From Burkholderiales bacterium (lineage in GTDB: Bacteria > Pseudomonadota > Gammaproteobacteria > Burkholderiales > Casimicrobiaceae): a stretch of DNA of 57,051 nucleotides. The notes beneath the pieces are model-generated. The model did no database searches, had not been told where the DNA came from, and was given only the letters and a program-made list of their open reading frames with translations. Below, in pieces: positions 39,391 to 48,850 of the stretch (positions within the stretch are counted from its first letter, which is position 1; each line of letters begins with the position of its first letter). The stretch spans positions 1 to 57,051 of the forward strand of contig JAISYH010000040.1 in assembly GCA_031270015.1 (NCBI GenBank), written 5' to 3'. The position numbers and the translations under genes were made by a program.

Positions 39391-39419
39391 TTGACATTGA
39401 ATGTGTTTTTGTATATCTT
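39391..39419 (+). promoter_or_regulatory. Sigma-70-type promoter for the PEBP-family gene
   Basis: Perfect TTGACA (39391-39396), 17-base spacer, TATCTT (39414-39419). Transcription would begin about 39426, leaving a leader of about 100 bases before the gene at 39528. An identical GTTGACAT word lies 42 bp upstream (39348-39355). Confidence 0.7.
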
Positions 39420-39527
39420 GCTGGGATGGAGTGTCTCTTCAGTGTTTCTTCAGATAGGCAGTCCATTAAATGGACGTGTCTTAATTCACGAAGTACGGTG
39501 GTTAGAATTTTTTAAAAAGGAGGCAGT

Positions 39528-40181
39528 ATGAAGAAGAGTCGTATGATGTTGTGTTATTTCAGTTTTTTTTGTTTTTTTGCTTTGGCAGGCGGCGCACAAG
39601 CCGCTCTGACGGTCACCAGTACTACTTTTACCGGTGGGGGCGAGATTTCCGAAAGTATGATGTATCGTTCTCTCCCGCAATGCAAAGTAGGGGATAACAA
39701 AAGTCCTCAACTTTCTTGGAGTGGCGCGCCAACGGGAACAACTCACTTTGCTGTGGTTGCGGTTGACACGAGTGAAGGTTATTTTTTGCATTGGGGCGTT
39801 CTCAATATCCCCGCAAGCGTGACCAGCCTTGCAGAAGCTGCCGATACCAGCAGTTATGACGATATGATCAATGGTAGCCTCGGAACAGGGTATTTTGGTT
39901 TTTGTCCGCGGCCAGACCAGCGCCATCAATACACTTTTACCGTTTATGCGTTGAATGCCGCTCTTCCTGATACCGCTTCGATAGCGGATATCGAAGCCGC
40001 TGCTGAAGCGTTTGAACTACTTGAGACGGTGGGTAAGGGTAACGCAAGAGGAAGTATCTCCGGTTTTCGCCTTGGCGGTCCGTCGCGTTCAGTTCCGGCT
40101 TTGGGCGGCTTGGGTTTGCTCATGTTGAGCGGCTTGACGGCAGGTTGTGCTTTTTGGGCGCGTAAAAGGGGGAAATCCTGA
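39528..40181 (+). CDS. Exported YbhB/PEBP-family protein with an IPTL-CTERM-like sorting tail
   Basis: 217 residues, with a perfect AAGGAGG five bases before the start. The signal peptide ends near GGAQAA (residues 1-26). The domain at about 30-178 is of the Raf kinase inhibitor-like type: QCKVGDNKSPQLSWSGAP, HFAVVAVDTSEG, FLHWGVLNIP, YFGFCPRPDQRHQYTFTVYALN. The C-terminus (VPALGGLGLLMLSGL, a hydrophobic helix, then ARKRGKS) has the layout of IPTL-CTERM signals, thought to direct surface proteins to a dedicated sorting system. The substrate of the PEBP fold is unknown. A PEBP domain joined to such a tail is uncommon as far as I know. Confidence 0.82.
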   Translation: MKKSRMMLCYFSFFCFFALAGGAQAALTVTSTTFTGGGEISESMMYRSLPQCKVGDNKSPQLSWSGAPTGTTHFAVVAVDTSEGYFLHWGVLNIPASVTSLAEAADTSSYDDMINGSLGTGYFGFCPRPDQRHQYTFTVYALNAALPDTASIADIEAAAEAFELLETVGKGNARGSISGFRLGGPSRSVPALGGLGLLMLSGLTAGCAFWARKRGKS

Positions 40182-40304
40182 GCAAATAGCGATTGCGCGT
40201 GAATCATTTTCGAAAAATTGGAATTATTTTTTGCGGAGCGGTTCGCGCGAAGTCAATATATCTTTGTTGACAGAGGACAACTCCGGTTTTCTACTTGGAG
40301 TCTG

Positions 40305-40336
40305 GATCGGGCAAGCATGAATTTGCTTGCCCGATC
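40305..40336. other. Perfect 12-bp inverted repeat between convergent genes
   Basis: GATCGGGCAAGC, an eight-base loop, then GCTTGCCCGATC. Neither side has a T-run. It lies between the ends of the PEBP gene and the cytochrome gene, so it may protect or end both transcripts; factor-dependent termination or a binding site is also possible. Confidence 0.6.
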
Positions 40337-40390
40337 ACCATCCATATTCGGTCGATACTCATAAAAAATACAACAGTTTTCGGCATTCTT

Positions 40391-40747
40391 TCATTTGACG
40401 ATAACCTTGAATGAATGACATTCATTGCAATACAGTTTGGGCGGTTTGTGCGCAGTGTGGCAGATCGTGCAGTCGAGTTGCCCCGGATGAGCGTCGTGGA
40501 CATTGATCTTAAATTTTCTCCGTCCAATGGTTTCTTCCCGTTCTGTACCTTTGTAAAGTCCGTGACAAAGAATACAGGAAAACTGCGGCGCGGCTTGTGT
40601 TGGCGCGCTTTGATTGTGGCAGGAGAAGCAGCTCAAGTTTGCTTCGGCGTGTTTTCCGGTCACTTTGGGGGCGGCATTTTGCGCCCAGATGGAAGCAGAA
40701 AGCAATAAAACCAGAGCGACCAAGGCAGATGGAAACAACAAATTCAT
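40391..40747 (-). CDS. Small periplasmic tetrahaem cytochrome c
   Basis: 118 residues from the ATG at 40747. Signal peptide about 1-23 (ending ASIWAQ). Four CxxCH haem sites: CFSCH, CILCH, CTICH and CNECH, with extra His residues for bis-His ligation (GKHAEAN, VHDAHPG). The layout resembles the haem domain of soluble fumarate reductases (flavocytochrome c3, Shewanella) and small tetrahaem cytochromes. It likely carries electrons in the periplasm to a reductase. No flavoprotein or quinol dehydrogenase partner is next to it. Confidence 0.9.
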   Translation of the reverse strand: MNLLFPSALVALVLLLSASIWAQNAAPKVTGKHAEANLSCFSCHNQSAPTQAAPQFSCILCHGLYKGTEREETIGRRKFKINVHDAHPGQLDCTICHTAHKPPKLYCNECHSFKVIVK

Positions 40748-40813
40748 CGGCGACAAATTCAGTAAAATCTTTCAAATAAAAGCAAAATAAACACAAAATA
40801 AAGGAATATGACG

Positions 40814-40837
40814 AAAAAGCCCGCTTGAAGCGGGCTT
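40814..40837 (-). terminator. Intrinsic terminator of acnA
   Basis: On the minus strand AGCCCGC, a five-base loop and GCGGGCT followed by TTTTT. It starts about 20 bp after the acnA stop. Confidence 0.85.
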
Positions 40838-40857
40838 GAAGAATAGTTCTCAAAAAA

Positions 40858-43557
40858 CTATTTAGCCAGCAATTCCCGTAACACATACGGCAGAATACCG
40901 CCGTTCAGATAGTATTCTACTTCAATAGGCGTGTCGATTCGGCTCTTGAGCGTAACCTCTTTTTGCGTGCCGTCGGCGCGGGTAATGACCAGCGTGACTT
41001 CTTGTTGCGGCGCCAGGTTTTCGATGCCGCGTATTTCAAAAGTTTCGTCGCCGCGGATGCCAAGTTCCTCGACACCATCTTTCGGCATGAACTGCAAAGG
41101 CAGAACCCCCATACCAACCAGATTGGCGCGGTGAATCCGTTCGAAACTCTTCGTGATCACAGCGCGCACGCCGAGTAATTGCGTTCCTTTCGCCGCCCAG
41201 TCACGGGACGATCCTGTACCGTATTCTTCACCGCCGAGAATGATGGTCGGGATTTTTTTCACCTGATACTGCATCGCTGCATCGAAAATAGGCATTTTTT
41301 TGCCGCTTGGTTCGAGCAGCGTCAAGCCGCCCTCCTCGCGTGTGCCATCGTCTTTCGGCGGCAGCATCAGATTTTTGATGCGGACATTGGCGAACGTGCC
41401 GCGCATCATCACTTCATGATGACCGCGACGGCTGCCGTAGCTGTTGAAATCCGCTTTGGCGACGCCGTGCGCTTTGAGCCACAAACCGGCGGGCGCGGTT
41501 TCCTTAATGCTGCCAGCGGGCGAGATGTGATCGGTGGTGATCGAATCACCGAAAATCCCCAAAGGACGCGCGTTTTTGATGCCTAAGCGCGTCGTGGGCG
41601 TCATCGAAAATGAATCGAAAAACGGCGGTTTAGCGATGTAGGTCGATTCAGTCCAAGGATATGTCGCGCCGGTAACGCCGTCGATATCGTTCCACAACGG
41701 ACTGGCGTCGTTCATCGTGTCGTACACTTTGCGGAACGCTTGTGGATTTTGCGCATAGGGCATGACTTCGGCGATTTCTTTCGAAGTTGGCCAAATATCT
41801 TTCAGAAAAACCGGCTGCCCGTCTTTACCAACGCCAAGCGGTTCTTGCGTCAAATCTTTGTTGACGTTACCAGCAATCGCCCAAGCGACGACCAACGGCG
41901 GTGACACGAGAAAATTGGCGCGGATACTCGGGTGGATGCGCGCCTCGAAATTGCGGTTGCCGGAAAGTACGGCGGCGCAAATGAGATCGTTCGCGGCGAT
42001 CACTTCAAGAATATCGGCAGCCAAGTCGCCAGCGTTACCGATACAAGTGGTACAACCATAGCCGGCGACGTAGAAACCGAGCTTTTCGAGATACGGCAGC
42101 AGACCGGCACGGGTCAGATAATCGGTGACGGCGCGCGAACCGGGCGCAAGCGAAGTTTTGATGTGCGGCTTGATGGTAAGCCCGCGCTCGACAGCTTTTT
42201 TCGCCAGCAAGCCGGCGGCGAGCAAAACGCCCGGATTCGATGTGTTCGTACATGAGGTGATTGCCGCGATCAATACGTCGCCGGAACCGATGTCCGTTTT
42301 TTCGTTCTTGAGTGGAACACGCTGGGCAAGCGCATCTGGTTTTTGCGCGAAACCATTGTCGGCGACTGGCGCGGAAAAGAGGCGCGTAAACGTATTTTTC
42401 ATCTGCGAAAGTTCGATCCGATCTTGAGGTCGCTTCGGACCGGCAAGTGACGGCTGCACCGTAGCGAGGTCAAATTGCAAAACTTTGGTGTAGTCGATTT
42501 CGCCGCGCTTGGGCATCCCGAACATCTTTTGCGCTTTGAAATACGCTTCAAAGTTTTTTAGCGCGGCTTCACTTCGTCCGGTGGCGCGGAGATAGTCGAC
42601 TGTCGCCTCATCGACGGGGAAGAAACCCATTGTCGCGCCATATTCTGGCGCCATGTTGGCGATGGTGGCGCGGTCAGGCACGGAAAGCGTCGCCGCGCCC
42701 TCGCCGAAAAATTCGACGAATTTACCGACCACTTTTTCACGACGCAAAAGTTCGGTGATCATCAGCACCAAGTCGGTCGCTGTCGTGCCTTCGGGTAATT
42801 GTCCGCGCAACTCGACGCCGATCACATCGGGCGTCAAGAAATAAAGGGGTTGTCCCAACATACCCGCTTCGGCTTCGATACCGCCGACTCCCCACGCTAC
42901 TACGCCGATGCCGTTGATCATCGTGGTGTGACTGTCCGTACCGACCAGCGAATCAGGATAAAACATGCCGTTTTTTTCGTGTACGCCGGGCGCGAGATAT
43001 TCGAGGTTCACTTGATGAACGATACCGTTGCCGGGAGGCACGACGCGGAAGGTTTTGAACGCTTGCATGCCCCATTTCATGAAACGGTAGCGTTCGATAT
43101 TGCGTTTGAACTCGATTTTCATGTTGAGATCAAGCGCGTCAGACGTGCCATAGTTATCGATCATCACCGAATGATCGACCACCATATCGACCGGCACCAG
43201 CGGTTCGATCACAGCGGGGTCTTTCTTCTGATCGGTTGCCGCGCTGCGCATCGCCGCCAGATCGGCGAGCAGCGGAATGCCGGTCAAGTCTTGCAGCACG
43301 ATGCGCGCCACCACAAAAGGAATTTCTTCTTGACGTGGCGCATTGGCTTTCCAGTTTGCCAATTCGCGCACATGCGCTTCGGTGACTTTCTTACCGTCGC
43401 AGTGACGTAAAACCGATTCGAGCACGATACGAATGGACATCGGCAAGCGGGAAATCGCGCCGATACCGGTTTCTTCTAGAGCGGGCAGGGAACAAAACGT
43501 GCCGCTCTGCGCGGCGTTGGCAAGAGGACGGATGACATCGAAAGGTAGAGTATTCAT
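40858..43557 (-). CDS. acnA: Aconitate hydratase A
   Basis: 899 residues, typical AcnA/IRP-type length. It isomerises citrate to isocitrate in the TCA cycle with a [4Fe-4S] cluster; Cys ligands are in [11 protein letters not shown] and [12 protein letters not shown]. Other signatures: [50 protein letters not shown] and [16 protein letters not shown] (swivel domain). It lies between the cytochrome gene and mdh on the same strand as mdh, with its own terminator. Confidence 0.97.
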   Translation of the reverse strand: MNTLPFDVIRPLANAAQSGTFCSLPALEETGIGAISRLPMSIRIVLESVLRHCDGKKVTEAHVRELANWKANAPRQEEIPFVVARIVLQDLTGIPLLADLAAMRSAATDQKKDPAVIEPLVPVDMVVDHSVMIDNYGTSDALDLNMKIEFKRNIERYRFMKWGMQAFKTFRVVPPGNGIVHQVNLEYLAPGVHEKNGMFYPDSLVGTDSHTTMINGIGVVAWGVGGIEAEAGMLGQPLYFLTPDVIGVELRGQLPEGTTATDLVLMITELLRREKVVGKFVEFFGEGAATLSVPDRATIANMAPEYGATMGFFPVDEATVDYLRATGRSEAALKNFEAYFKAQKMFGMPKRGEIDYTKVLQFDLATVQPSLAGPKRPQDRIELSQMKNTFTRLFSAPVADNGFAQKPDALAQRVPLKNEKTDIGSGDVLIAAITSCTNTSNPGVLLAAGLLAKKAVERGLTIKPHIKTSLAPGSRAVTDYLTRAGLLPYLEKLGFYVAGYGCTTCIGNAGDLAADILEVIAANDLICAAVLSGNRNFEARIHPSIRANFLVSPPLVVAWAIAGNVNKDLTQEPLGVGKDGQPVFLKDIWPTSKEIAEVMPYAQNPQAFRKVYDTMNDASPLWNDIDGVTGATYPWTESTYIAKPPFFDSFSMTPTTRLGIKNARPLGIFGDSITTDHISPAGSIKETAPAGLWLKAHGVAKADFNSYGSRRGHHEVMMRGTFANVRIKNLMLPPKDDGTREEGGLTLLEPSGKKMPIFDAAMQYQVKKIPTIILGGEEYGTGSSRDWAAKGTQLLGVRAVITKSFERIHRANLVGMGVLPLQFMPKDGVEELGIRGDETFEIRGIENLAPQQEVTLVITRADGTQKEVTLKSRIDTPIEVEYYLNGGILPYVLRELLAK

Positions 43558-43684
43558 ATGGGTACGGAAAACGAATCAATGGGTTAAACGGAAAAATTGC
43601 GCGCAAATGAAAATAGCGTTAAAAAATACGAGAAGGAATGTATGGGTTACTATTTGTCGGATTGACCATATTGTGTTTGCGGAT

Positions 43685-43732
43685 TACAAAAAACAGCGGG
43701 AATAAAATATAAGCTTTTATCCCCGCTGTTTC
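43685..43732 (-). terminator. Intrinsic terminator of mdh
   Basis: Inverted repeat AAACAGCGGG (43691-43700) / CCCGCTGTTT (43722-43731) with an inner A/T stem. On the minus strand it ends in a T-run (GTTTTTTGT). It lies just after the mdh stop and isolates mdh from acnA. Confidence 0.8.
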
Positions 43733-43751
43733 CAAAGCAAACATATCCGAC

Positions 43752-44735
43752 TTATAGCATCGCGTCGACGGCGGCACGCTCTTCCTCAAGCTCCTTCAAC
43801 GTCACGGCGATTCGCTCTTTCGTGAAATCGTCAAAAGGCAGATCGGGGACGATGGAATAAGCGCCGGCGGCGCAGATGACCGGATAACCGAAAACGATAT
43901 CTTCGGGAATGCCGTAGCTGCCATCGGACGGAATTCCCATCGTCACCCATTGCCCGTTTGTGCCAAGTAGCCAATCGCGCATATGGCAGATTGCGGCGTT
44001 GGCGGCGGACGCCGCGCTGGACGCGCCACGCGCCGCGATGATTGCCGCGCCGCGTTTACCGACGGTGGGCAAGAAAACGTCACGATTCCAAGCATCGTCG
44101 TTGATCGTATCTTTGACCGACTTGCCTTGATAAGTGGCGAAACGATAATCGGCGTACATCGTCGGCGAATGGTTGCCCCAGACCGCCAGCTTTTCGATGC
44201 CCGAAACGGAAAGATTGGCTTTTTGCGCCAGTTGCATCAAAGCGCGGTTATGGTCGAGACGCATCATCGAGGTGAAGTTTTTCTTCGGCAACGACGGCGC
44301 GGATTTTGTCGTGATATAAGCATTGGTATTGGCGGGATTACCAACGACCAATACCTTGACGTCGCGGCTGGCAACGGCGTCCAATGCTTTACCTTGCGCG
44401 ATGAAGATTTTTGCGTTTTCTTGGAGCAAATCACTGCGTTCCATGCCGGGACCGCGCGGACGCGCGCCGACGAGCAACGCGATGTCGATATCACGGAATG
44501 CTTCGGTGGCGTCGCCGTAGCCGTGCATGTCGGCGAGCAACGGGAAGGCACAGTCATCAAGCTCCATCATGACGCCTTTGAGCGCGGCTTGCGGTTTTTC
44601 TATTGGCAATTCGAGCAATTGCAGGATAACGGGCTGGTCGGGACCGAGCATTTCTCCCGAAGCGATCCGAAACAAAAGGCTATAGCCGATTTGACCGGCG
44701 GCGCCGGTAACGGCGATACGAACAGGTTTTTTCAT
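43752..44735 (-). CDS. mdh: Malate dehydrogenase
   Basis: 327 residues. NAD-binding [17 protein letters not shown], mobile loop [15 protein letters not shown] with substrate Arg residues, [22 protein letters not shown] and the catalytic His in [11 protein letters not shown]. It belongs to the cytosolic-type, roughly 325-residue family usual in Betaproteobacteria. GAGGAGACG precedes the start. TCA-cycle partner of acnA. Confidence 0.97.
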   Translation of the reverse strand: MKKPVRIAVTGAAGQIGYSLLFRIASGEMLGPDQPVILQLLELPIEKPQAALKGVMMELDDCAFPLLADMHGYGDATEAFRDIDIALLVGARPRGPGMERSDLLQENAKIFIAQGKALDAVASRDVKVLVVGNPANTNAYITTKSAPSLPKKNFTSMMRLDHNRALMQLAQKANLSVSGIEKLAVWGNHSPTMYADYRFATYQGKSVKDTINDDAWNRDVFLPTVGKRGAAIIAARGASSAASAANAAICHMRDWLLGTNGQWVTMGIPSDGSYGIPEDIVFGYPVICAAGAYSIVPDLPFDDFTKERIAVTLKELEEERAAVDAML

Positions 44736-44882
44736 AAAAACGTCTCCTCAAAAAGGGAAGGCAGGCTTTAATATTGGATGTTAGCAAACATTCCATCAAA
44801 GCAAAACAATATTGGTAGTGTGACTTTTGCGCCGTCGTTTGCGTCGTTGCGCCGACAGCGTGGTGAGCCAGTTTTTGCGCTT

Positions 44883-45605
44883 TCAGAGCGGTACGCCGAT
44901 TCGTTTTGCCGCTTCGCGGTAAAAGTCGATGACATTACCGAGATCGCGGCGAAAACGGTCTTTATCCATTTTCTCGCCGGTTTTTTTATCCCACAGACGG
45001 CAGCCGTCCGGCGTAAATTCGTCACCGAGCAGCAGCGCTCCGTTCGGATCGTCAGTGGCGCGCCCGAATTCGAGTTTGTAATCGACGAGATCGATACCGG
45101 CATTGTCGAACAGCGGCTTCAAGATATTATTAACACGGCGGGTTTTAATCCGCATCCGTTGCACATCGTCCTCGCTTGCCCAGCCGAGAACGCGAATATG
45201 ATCATCATTGACCATAGGGTCATGCAACTCGTCGTTTTTATAGAAATATTCAAAAATTGGTTCGGACAGGCGCGTGCCTTCTTCGATACCAAGGCGCTTA
45301 CTCATCGAGCCAGCGCAGATGTTACGCACGACACATTCGACTTTCAACATTTTCATGGAGCGTACCAACGATTCGCGTTCGTTGAGTATTTTTTCAAAAT
45401 GCGTTTTCACACCTTCTTTTTCCAGCGTTTCCATAATGAAGGCGTTAAAGCGATTATTGGTTTCTCCTTTTTTTTCGAGCTTGGCAAGTTTCGCGCCATC
45501 AAACGCCGACACGTCATCGCGGTAATGCATAATGACCCGATTTGGATCGTCGGTGGCATAAACGGTTTTGGCTTTGCCACGGTAGATTTCGTTGCCTTTG
45601 ATCAT
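44883..45605 (-). CDS. purC: Phosphoribosylaminoimidazole-succinocarboxamide synthase
   Basis: 240 residues. It couples CAIR with aspartate in purine synthesis. GKAKTVYATDDPNRVIMHYRDDVSAFDG at the N-terminus, VECVVRNICAGSMSKRLG, DDHIRVLG, IDLVDYKLEFGRATD and LLGDEFTPDGCRLWDKKTGEKMDKD are diagnostic. AAGGAGACG lies before the start. It stands between mdh and the MBL hydrolase on the same strand, probably as its own unit. Confidence 0.97.
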   Translation of the reverse strand: MIKGNEIYRGKAKTVYATDDPNRVIMHYRDDVSAFDGAKLAKLEKKGETNNRFNAFIMETLEKEGVKTHFEKILNERESLVRSMKMLKVECVVRNICAGSMSKRLGIEEGTRLSEPIFEYFYKNDELHDPMVNDDHIRVLGWASEDDVQRMRIKTRRVNNILKPLFDNAGIDLVDYKLEFGRATDDPNGALLLGDEFTPDGCRLWDKKTGEKMDKDRFRRDLGNVIDFYREAAKRIGVPL

Positions 45606-45645
45606 GGTACGTCTCCTTATTCAGAGGAAAATTCAGGAAAAGGTT

Positions 45646-46410
45646 TTACAACATACGCCAATCGAAACCGTTGGTTTGATCGGCGACGGTGATCCAGTCC
45701 GGCGCGCAGTTGAGCGTTTTTGCCAATACTTCGCATACTTTGTCGGGGTGATTGTTTTTTTGTGACAGATGCGCTGCGATGACGTGGCGCAGACGCGAAC
45801 AATCGACGGTGGTCAATATCTTCGACGCATCCTCATTGCGTAGATGCCCGTAGCGCCCGCTGATACGCCGCTTCAAAAAATCGGGATATTGCGTATTATT
45901 GCGCAACATCTCGGAATCGTAATTACATTCGATCACGATGGCGTCGCAGCCGGTGATATGATCTTCAATGCACGCGGTGGAGGTACCGGTATCGGTGAGC
46001 AGCGCCAAACGGCGTTTTCCATCGCTGACGATGAATTGCACCGGCTCGCGGGCATCATGCGGCACGGGAAAAGCGGTGACGCGCAAATCGCCGATTTCCA
46101 GAGTATCGTGACTGTCAAAGGTCCGACAGGAAATATCGACGCATTTACCGTTGAGCGCATCGCGGGTGCCGTGCGTCATCGATACCGGTATTTGATATTT
46201 TCCGGAAAAAGCAATCATGCCGTGCGCGTGATCGCCGTGTTCATGAGTGACGAGAATGGCGTCGATCGACTCCGGCGTCACATTCAGTCGCGCCAGCCGA
46301 CGGACGGTTTCACGAATGCCGAAACCGCAGTCGATCATAATGCGCGTCGTTCCCGCTTCGACGATCAGCGCGTTACCTTCACTTCCTGAACCGAGCGCTG
46401 CAAACCGCAT
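45646..46410 (-). CDS. MBL-fold metallo-hydrolase, YycJ/WalJ-like
   Basis: 254 residues from the ATG at 46410 (MRFAALGSGSEGNALIVEAG); the frame extends to a TTG, but the ATG fits the family. Metal-binding THEHGDHAHGM (motif 2), further His/Asp ligands in VPHDAREP, LLTDTGTST and IAAHLSQKNN. YycJ-type proteins are predicted phosphodiesterases or nucleases; some have double-strand 5' exonuclease activity. The order dapA-bamC-MBL gene is common in Burkholderiales. Confidence 0.88.
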   Translation of the reverse strand: MRFAALGSGSEGNALIVEAGTTRIMIDCGFGIRETVRRLARLNVTPESIDAILVTHEHGDHAHGMIAFSGKYQIPVSMTHGTRDALNGKCVDISCRTFDSHDTLEIGDLRVTAFPVPHDAREPVQFIVSDGKRRLALLTDTGTSTACIEDHITGCDAIVIECNYDSEMLRNNTQYPDFLKRRISGRYGHLRNEDASKILTTVDCSRLRHVIAAHLSQKNNHPDKVCEVLAKTLNCAPDWITVADQTNGFDWRML

Positions 46411-46431
46411 CACTTTATTTTTAACCTTTAT

Positions 46432-46460
46432 CAAAAAAGCGGTGAAGCGCGCTTCACCGC
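46432..46460 (-). terminator. Intrinsic terminator of bamC
   Basis: On the minus strand the palindrome GCGGTGAAGCGCGCTTCACCGC is followed by TTTTTT. It lies right after the bamC stop and overlaps the leader of the MBL hydrolase gene, which must then have some read-through or its own promoter. Confidence 0.82.
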
Positions 46461-46467
46461 TGATTGT

Positions 46468-47604
46468 TTACTTCAATTGTTCACACAGGATTGCCAGAAT
46501 CTGTTCGATGTCGGATTGCGGCGCTTCAGAACCTTCAGGAATAATATTGACAATGGTGGCGGCGCTATCGGCAGCAGCCACATTGACTTGATATTGCTCC
46601 GGCTTGACGGTTTTTTTGTTACTGCGCCAAAACGCGAGTTTGGACAACCAGCCTTGGTCGGCTTGGGCAATGTCGATATCGGGATCGGCGTAGCGCACAT
46701 AATAAATACCTTGCGAGCGGTCGCGGTCGGTCACCGTGAAACCGGCGCGATCGAGCGCCAAGCCGACGCGCCGCCAAGCGTGGTCGAAGTCGTCATCGAC
46801 GAGTAATCGCGGAACATCACCTTCTTTGACGATGCGCGCGCGCGTGATTTCCTCACCGTCGACAGAAGTCATGATGGTTTGCACCTGTTCTTCAGCCGCG
46901 CCGAAACGAACCATGATGCGCATCAGCATTTCGGCTTCCAGTTCGGGGTTAGGCGGCTTCAACGCCCAAGCGAACGCGGTGGGCGCGTTACCGGATTCGT
47001 GTGTTGGCACTTGCTCCATGCCGCGATGCGATAAATAGATTTCGACGGTCCCCGGCGTTTTGCCTTCTTCGATACGGGTGCGGAATTTGTCACGCTTATA
47101 AGTGGTGTAGAAAAAGTCAAGATATTTCCCGACCGTGCGGCGAATCAAATCTTGCGGAATCTCGGCGCGATTTTCCGCCCAATCAGTTTCCATGATACCG
47201 AGCATCGGTTGTTCCACTGCCAACACGAAGCCGGTATCCAGCCAAAAGCTGCGCAATATTTCCCATGCTTGCGGCGGCGTGGTTTCGACAACCAGCCAGC
47301 GTTCACTACCGGCGCGTTCGATTCGCGCGTTGGTGAATTGCGGCAAGATCGATTTTTCGTGCGCCTCCGCGTATAAGTTACGGCTTTCCATTTCGGACGC
47401 GGAAGCGACCGCGTAACGGGTATCATATTGTGGCGCGGTCAGGTCGGGAGGAATTTCCAGCGGCGGTGTCGAGCGCGACGATTTGTAATCGATGCGTTTT
47501 GAAAACGACAAGTCCTTGACGGTTTCACAACCACCGATAAGCGCGATAATGAGAATCAGCGACACTACTTTGAGCATGGAACGAATTCCGGGACGATTTT
47601 TCAT
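46468..47604 (-). CDS. bamC: Outer membrane assembly lipoprotein BamC
   Basis: 378 residues. Lipoprotein signal ending ALIGGC, then the unstructured N-terminal lasso region with IDYKSSRSTPPLEIPPDLTAP, which in E. coli binds BamD. Two helix-grip domains follow (about 95-215 and 220-345). It is part of the BAM machine that inserts beta-barrel proteins. A second ATG at 47577 is an alternative start. The gene follows dapA, the classical dapA-bamC arrangement. Confidence 0.93.
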   Translation of the reverse strand: MKNRPGIRSMLKVVSLILIIALIGGCETVKDLSFSKRIDYKSSRSTPPLEIPPDLTAPQYDTRYAVASASEMESRNLYAEAHEKSILPQFTNARIERAGSERWLVVETTPPQAWEILRSFWLDTGFVLAVEQPMLGIMETDWAENRAEIPQDLIRRTVGKYLDFFYTTYKRDKFRTRIEEGKTPGTVEIYLSHRGMEQVPTHESGNAPTAFAWALKPPNPELEAEMLMRIMVRFGAAEEQVQTIMTSVDGEEITRARIVKEGDVPRLLVDDDFDHAWRRVGLALDRAGFTVTDRDRSQGIYYVRYADPDIDIAQADQGWLSKLAFWRSNKKTVKPEQYQVNVAAADSAATIVNIIPEGSEAPQSDIEQILAILCEQLK

Positions 47605-47635
47605 GCAAATTTACTCTCAGGCAAACAAAAAAAGA

Positions 47636-48529
47636 TTATGCTTTCAAACAACCTGCCTCGACCAAGGCTTCGCGTACGGTCTGATGAAAGGTTTCGGACA
47701 ACGGCGCCAATGGCAGACGTAACGCGGGCGAAATCAACCCCATTTGCGCCATTGCCCATTTCACTGGAACGGGGTTGCCTTCGACGAACAAGCGCCGGTG
47801 CAATGATAGCAAGTTATCGTTGATTGCGCGCGCGGTTTTGATATCGCCCTGCGCGGCGGCGGCGCACATTGCGACGATTTTGGCGGGCGCGACACAAGCG
47901 GCGACGGAAATCACGCCGTGTCCGCCGAGCAAAAGGTAAGCGAGACTGGTGATATCGTCGCCGCTGTATAGCGCGAATTCAAATTTTCCGCGTCGTCGCA
48001 GAGCTTTAAACATCTCGGTGGCGCGTCCGATGTCGCCAGTGGCATCTTTCAGTCCGACGATGCCCGGCACATCGGTCAGACGCAGAACCGTTTCGTTAGC
48101 GAGATCGGCGACGGTACGTCCCGGGACGTTGTACAGCACTATCGGCAAATCGACCTTCTCGGCGATTGCGCGGAAATGGCGGTACAACCCTTCCTGCGAC
48201 GGTTTATTGTAATAAGGGACGACTGAAAGACAACTATCTGCGCCGATCCTTTTGGCGTATTCGGTCAGTTCGATGGCTTCTTGCGTTGAATTGCCGCCGG
48301 TTCCTGCCATGACATGCGCGCGCTTGGCGACATATTCGACGGTGACGCGGATCAACTCGTGATGCTCATCGAAATCGACCGTTGGCGATTCTCCGGTCGT
48401 GCCGACGATCGTTATGCCGGCGACTCCGCTACCGATATACCAATCGATCAGTTTTTTCAGTGAAGCGAAGTCCAATTTTCCATCTGGGGTCATCGGCGTC
48501 ACGATGGGAATCAGGCATCCGGTTAGCAT
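47636..48529 (-). CDS. dapA: 4-hydroxy-tetrahydrodipicolinate synthase
   Basis: 297 residues from the ATG at 48529, which has CTGGAGACG just upstream; nine extra codons in the open frame are not needed. GTTGESPTVDFDEH, VVPYYNKPSQEGLYRHF, YNVPGRTVADL and the Schiff-base Lys in VGLKDATGD are present. It condenses pyruvate and aspartate semialdehyde in the lysine/DAP pathway that feeds peptidoglycan. It is upstream of bamC. Confidence 0.97.
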   Translation of the reverse strand: MLTGCLIPIVTPMTPDGKLDFASLKKLIDWYIGSGVAGITIVGTTGESPTVDFDEHHELIRVTVEYVAKRAHVMAGTGGNSTQEAIELTEYAKRIGADSCLSVVPYYNKPSQEGLYRHFRAIAEKVDLPIVLYNVPGRTVADLANETVLRLTDVPGIVGLKDATGDIGRATEMFKALRRRGKFEFALYSGDDITSLAYLLLGGHGVISVAACVAPAKIVAMCAAAAQGDIKTARAINDNLLSLHRRLFVEGNPVPVKWAMAQMGLISPALRLPLAPLSETFHQTVREALVEAGCLKA

Positions 48530-48850
48530 GGTCGTCTCCAGAAATACATTGTCCACATTTTACCTGATTCGTCGCAAAATTTAGGCGATGTTTTCAAGAT
48601 AGAAAAACGTAAAATGGCAACGTATCGACAATCGGCGCATTCGCGTCTGTTACAAAGGCGGTAAGAAACGACAAGGAAACCCAGCACAGATCAGGAATGC
48701 GTACGAAGCAAATTGCTTTCTTCACTGTTTTACAGTAATTTTATAGATTAAGCCATAGCGATCTTCGCTGGTAATGGGTAAAATCTCTTTTTTCTTAAAA
48801 TCGGCGAAAATGCCGATGTTATCCTCAGCTTCAGGAGACGTATAATTACC
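48530..48850 (+). other. Divergent intergenic region dapA/sspA
   Basis: 321 bp holding the promoters of dapA (minus) and sspA (plus). A short inverted repeat ATCGGC-GCCGAT lies at 48800-48817. The minus strand has a stop-free run of about 47 codons (48722-48862) without a start; it may be chance or a relic. In many Betaproteobacteria petABC lies upstream of sspA; there is no trace of it here. Confidence 0.45.

Noticed and set aside
43983..45692. Two long plus-strand ORFs opposite mdh and purC (262 and 304 codons)
   Set aside because: Both are shadows of well-identified enzymes on the other strand; their sequences are rich in Arg, His and Asp with no domain.
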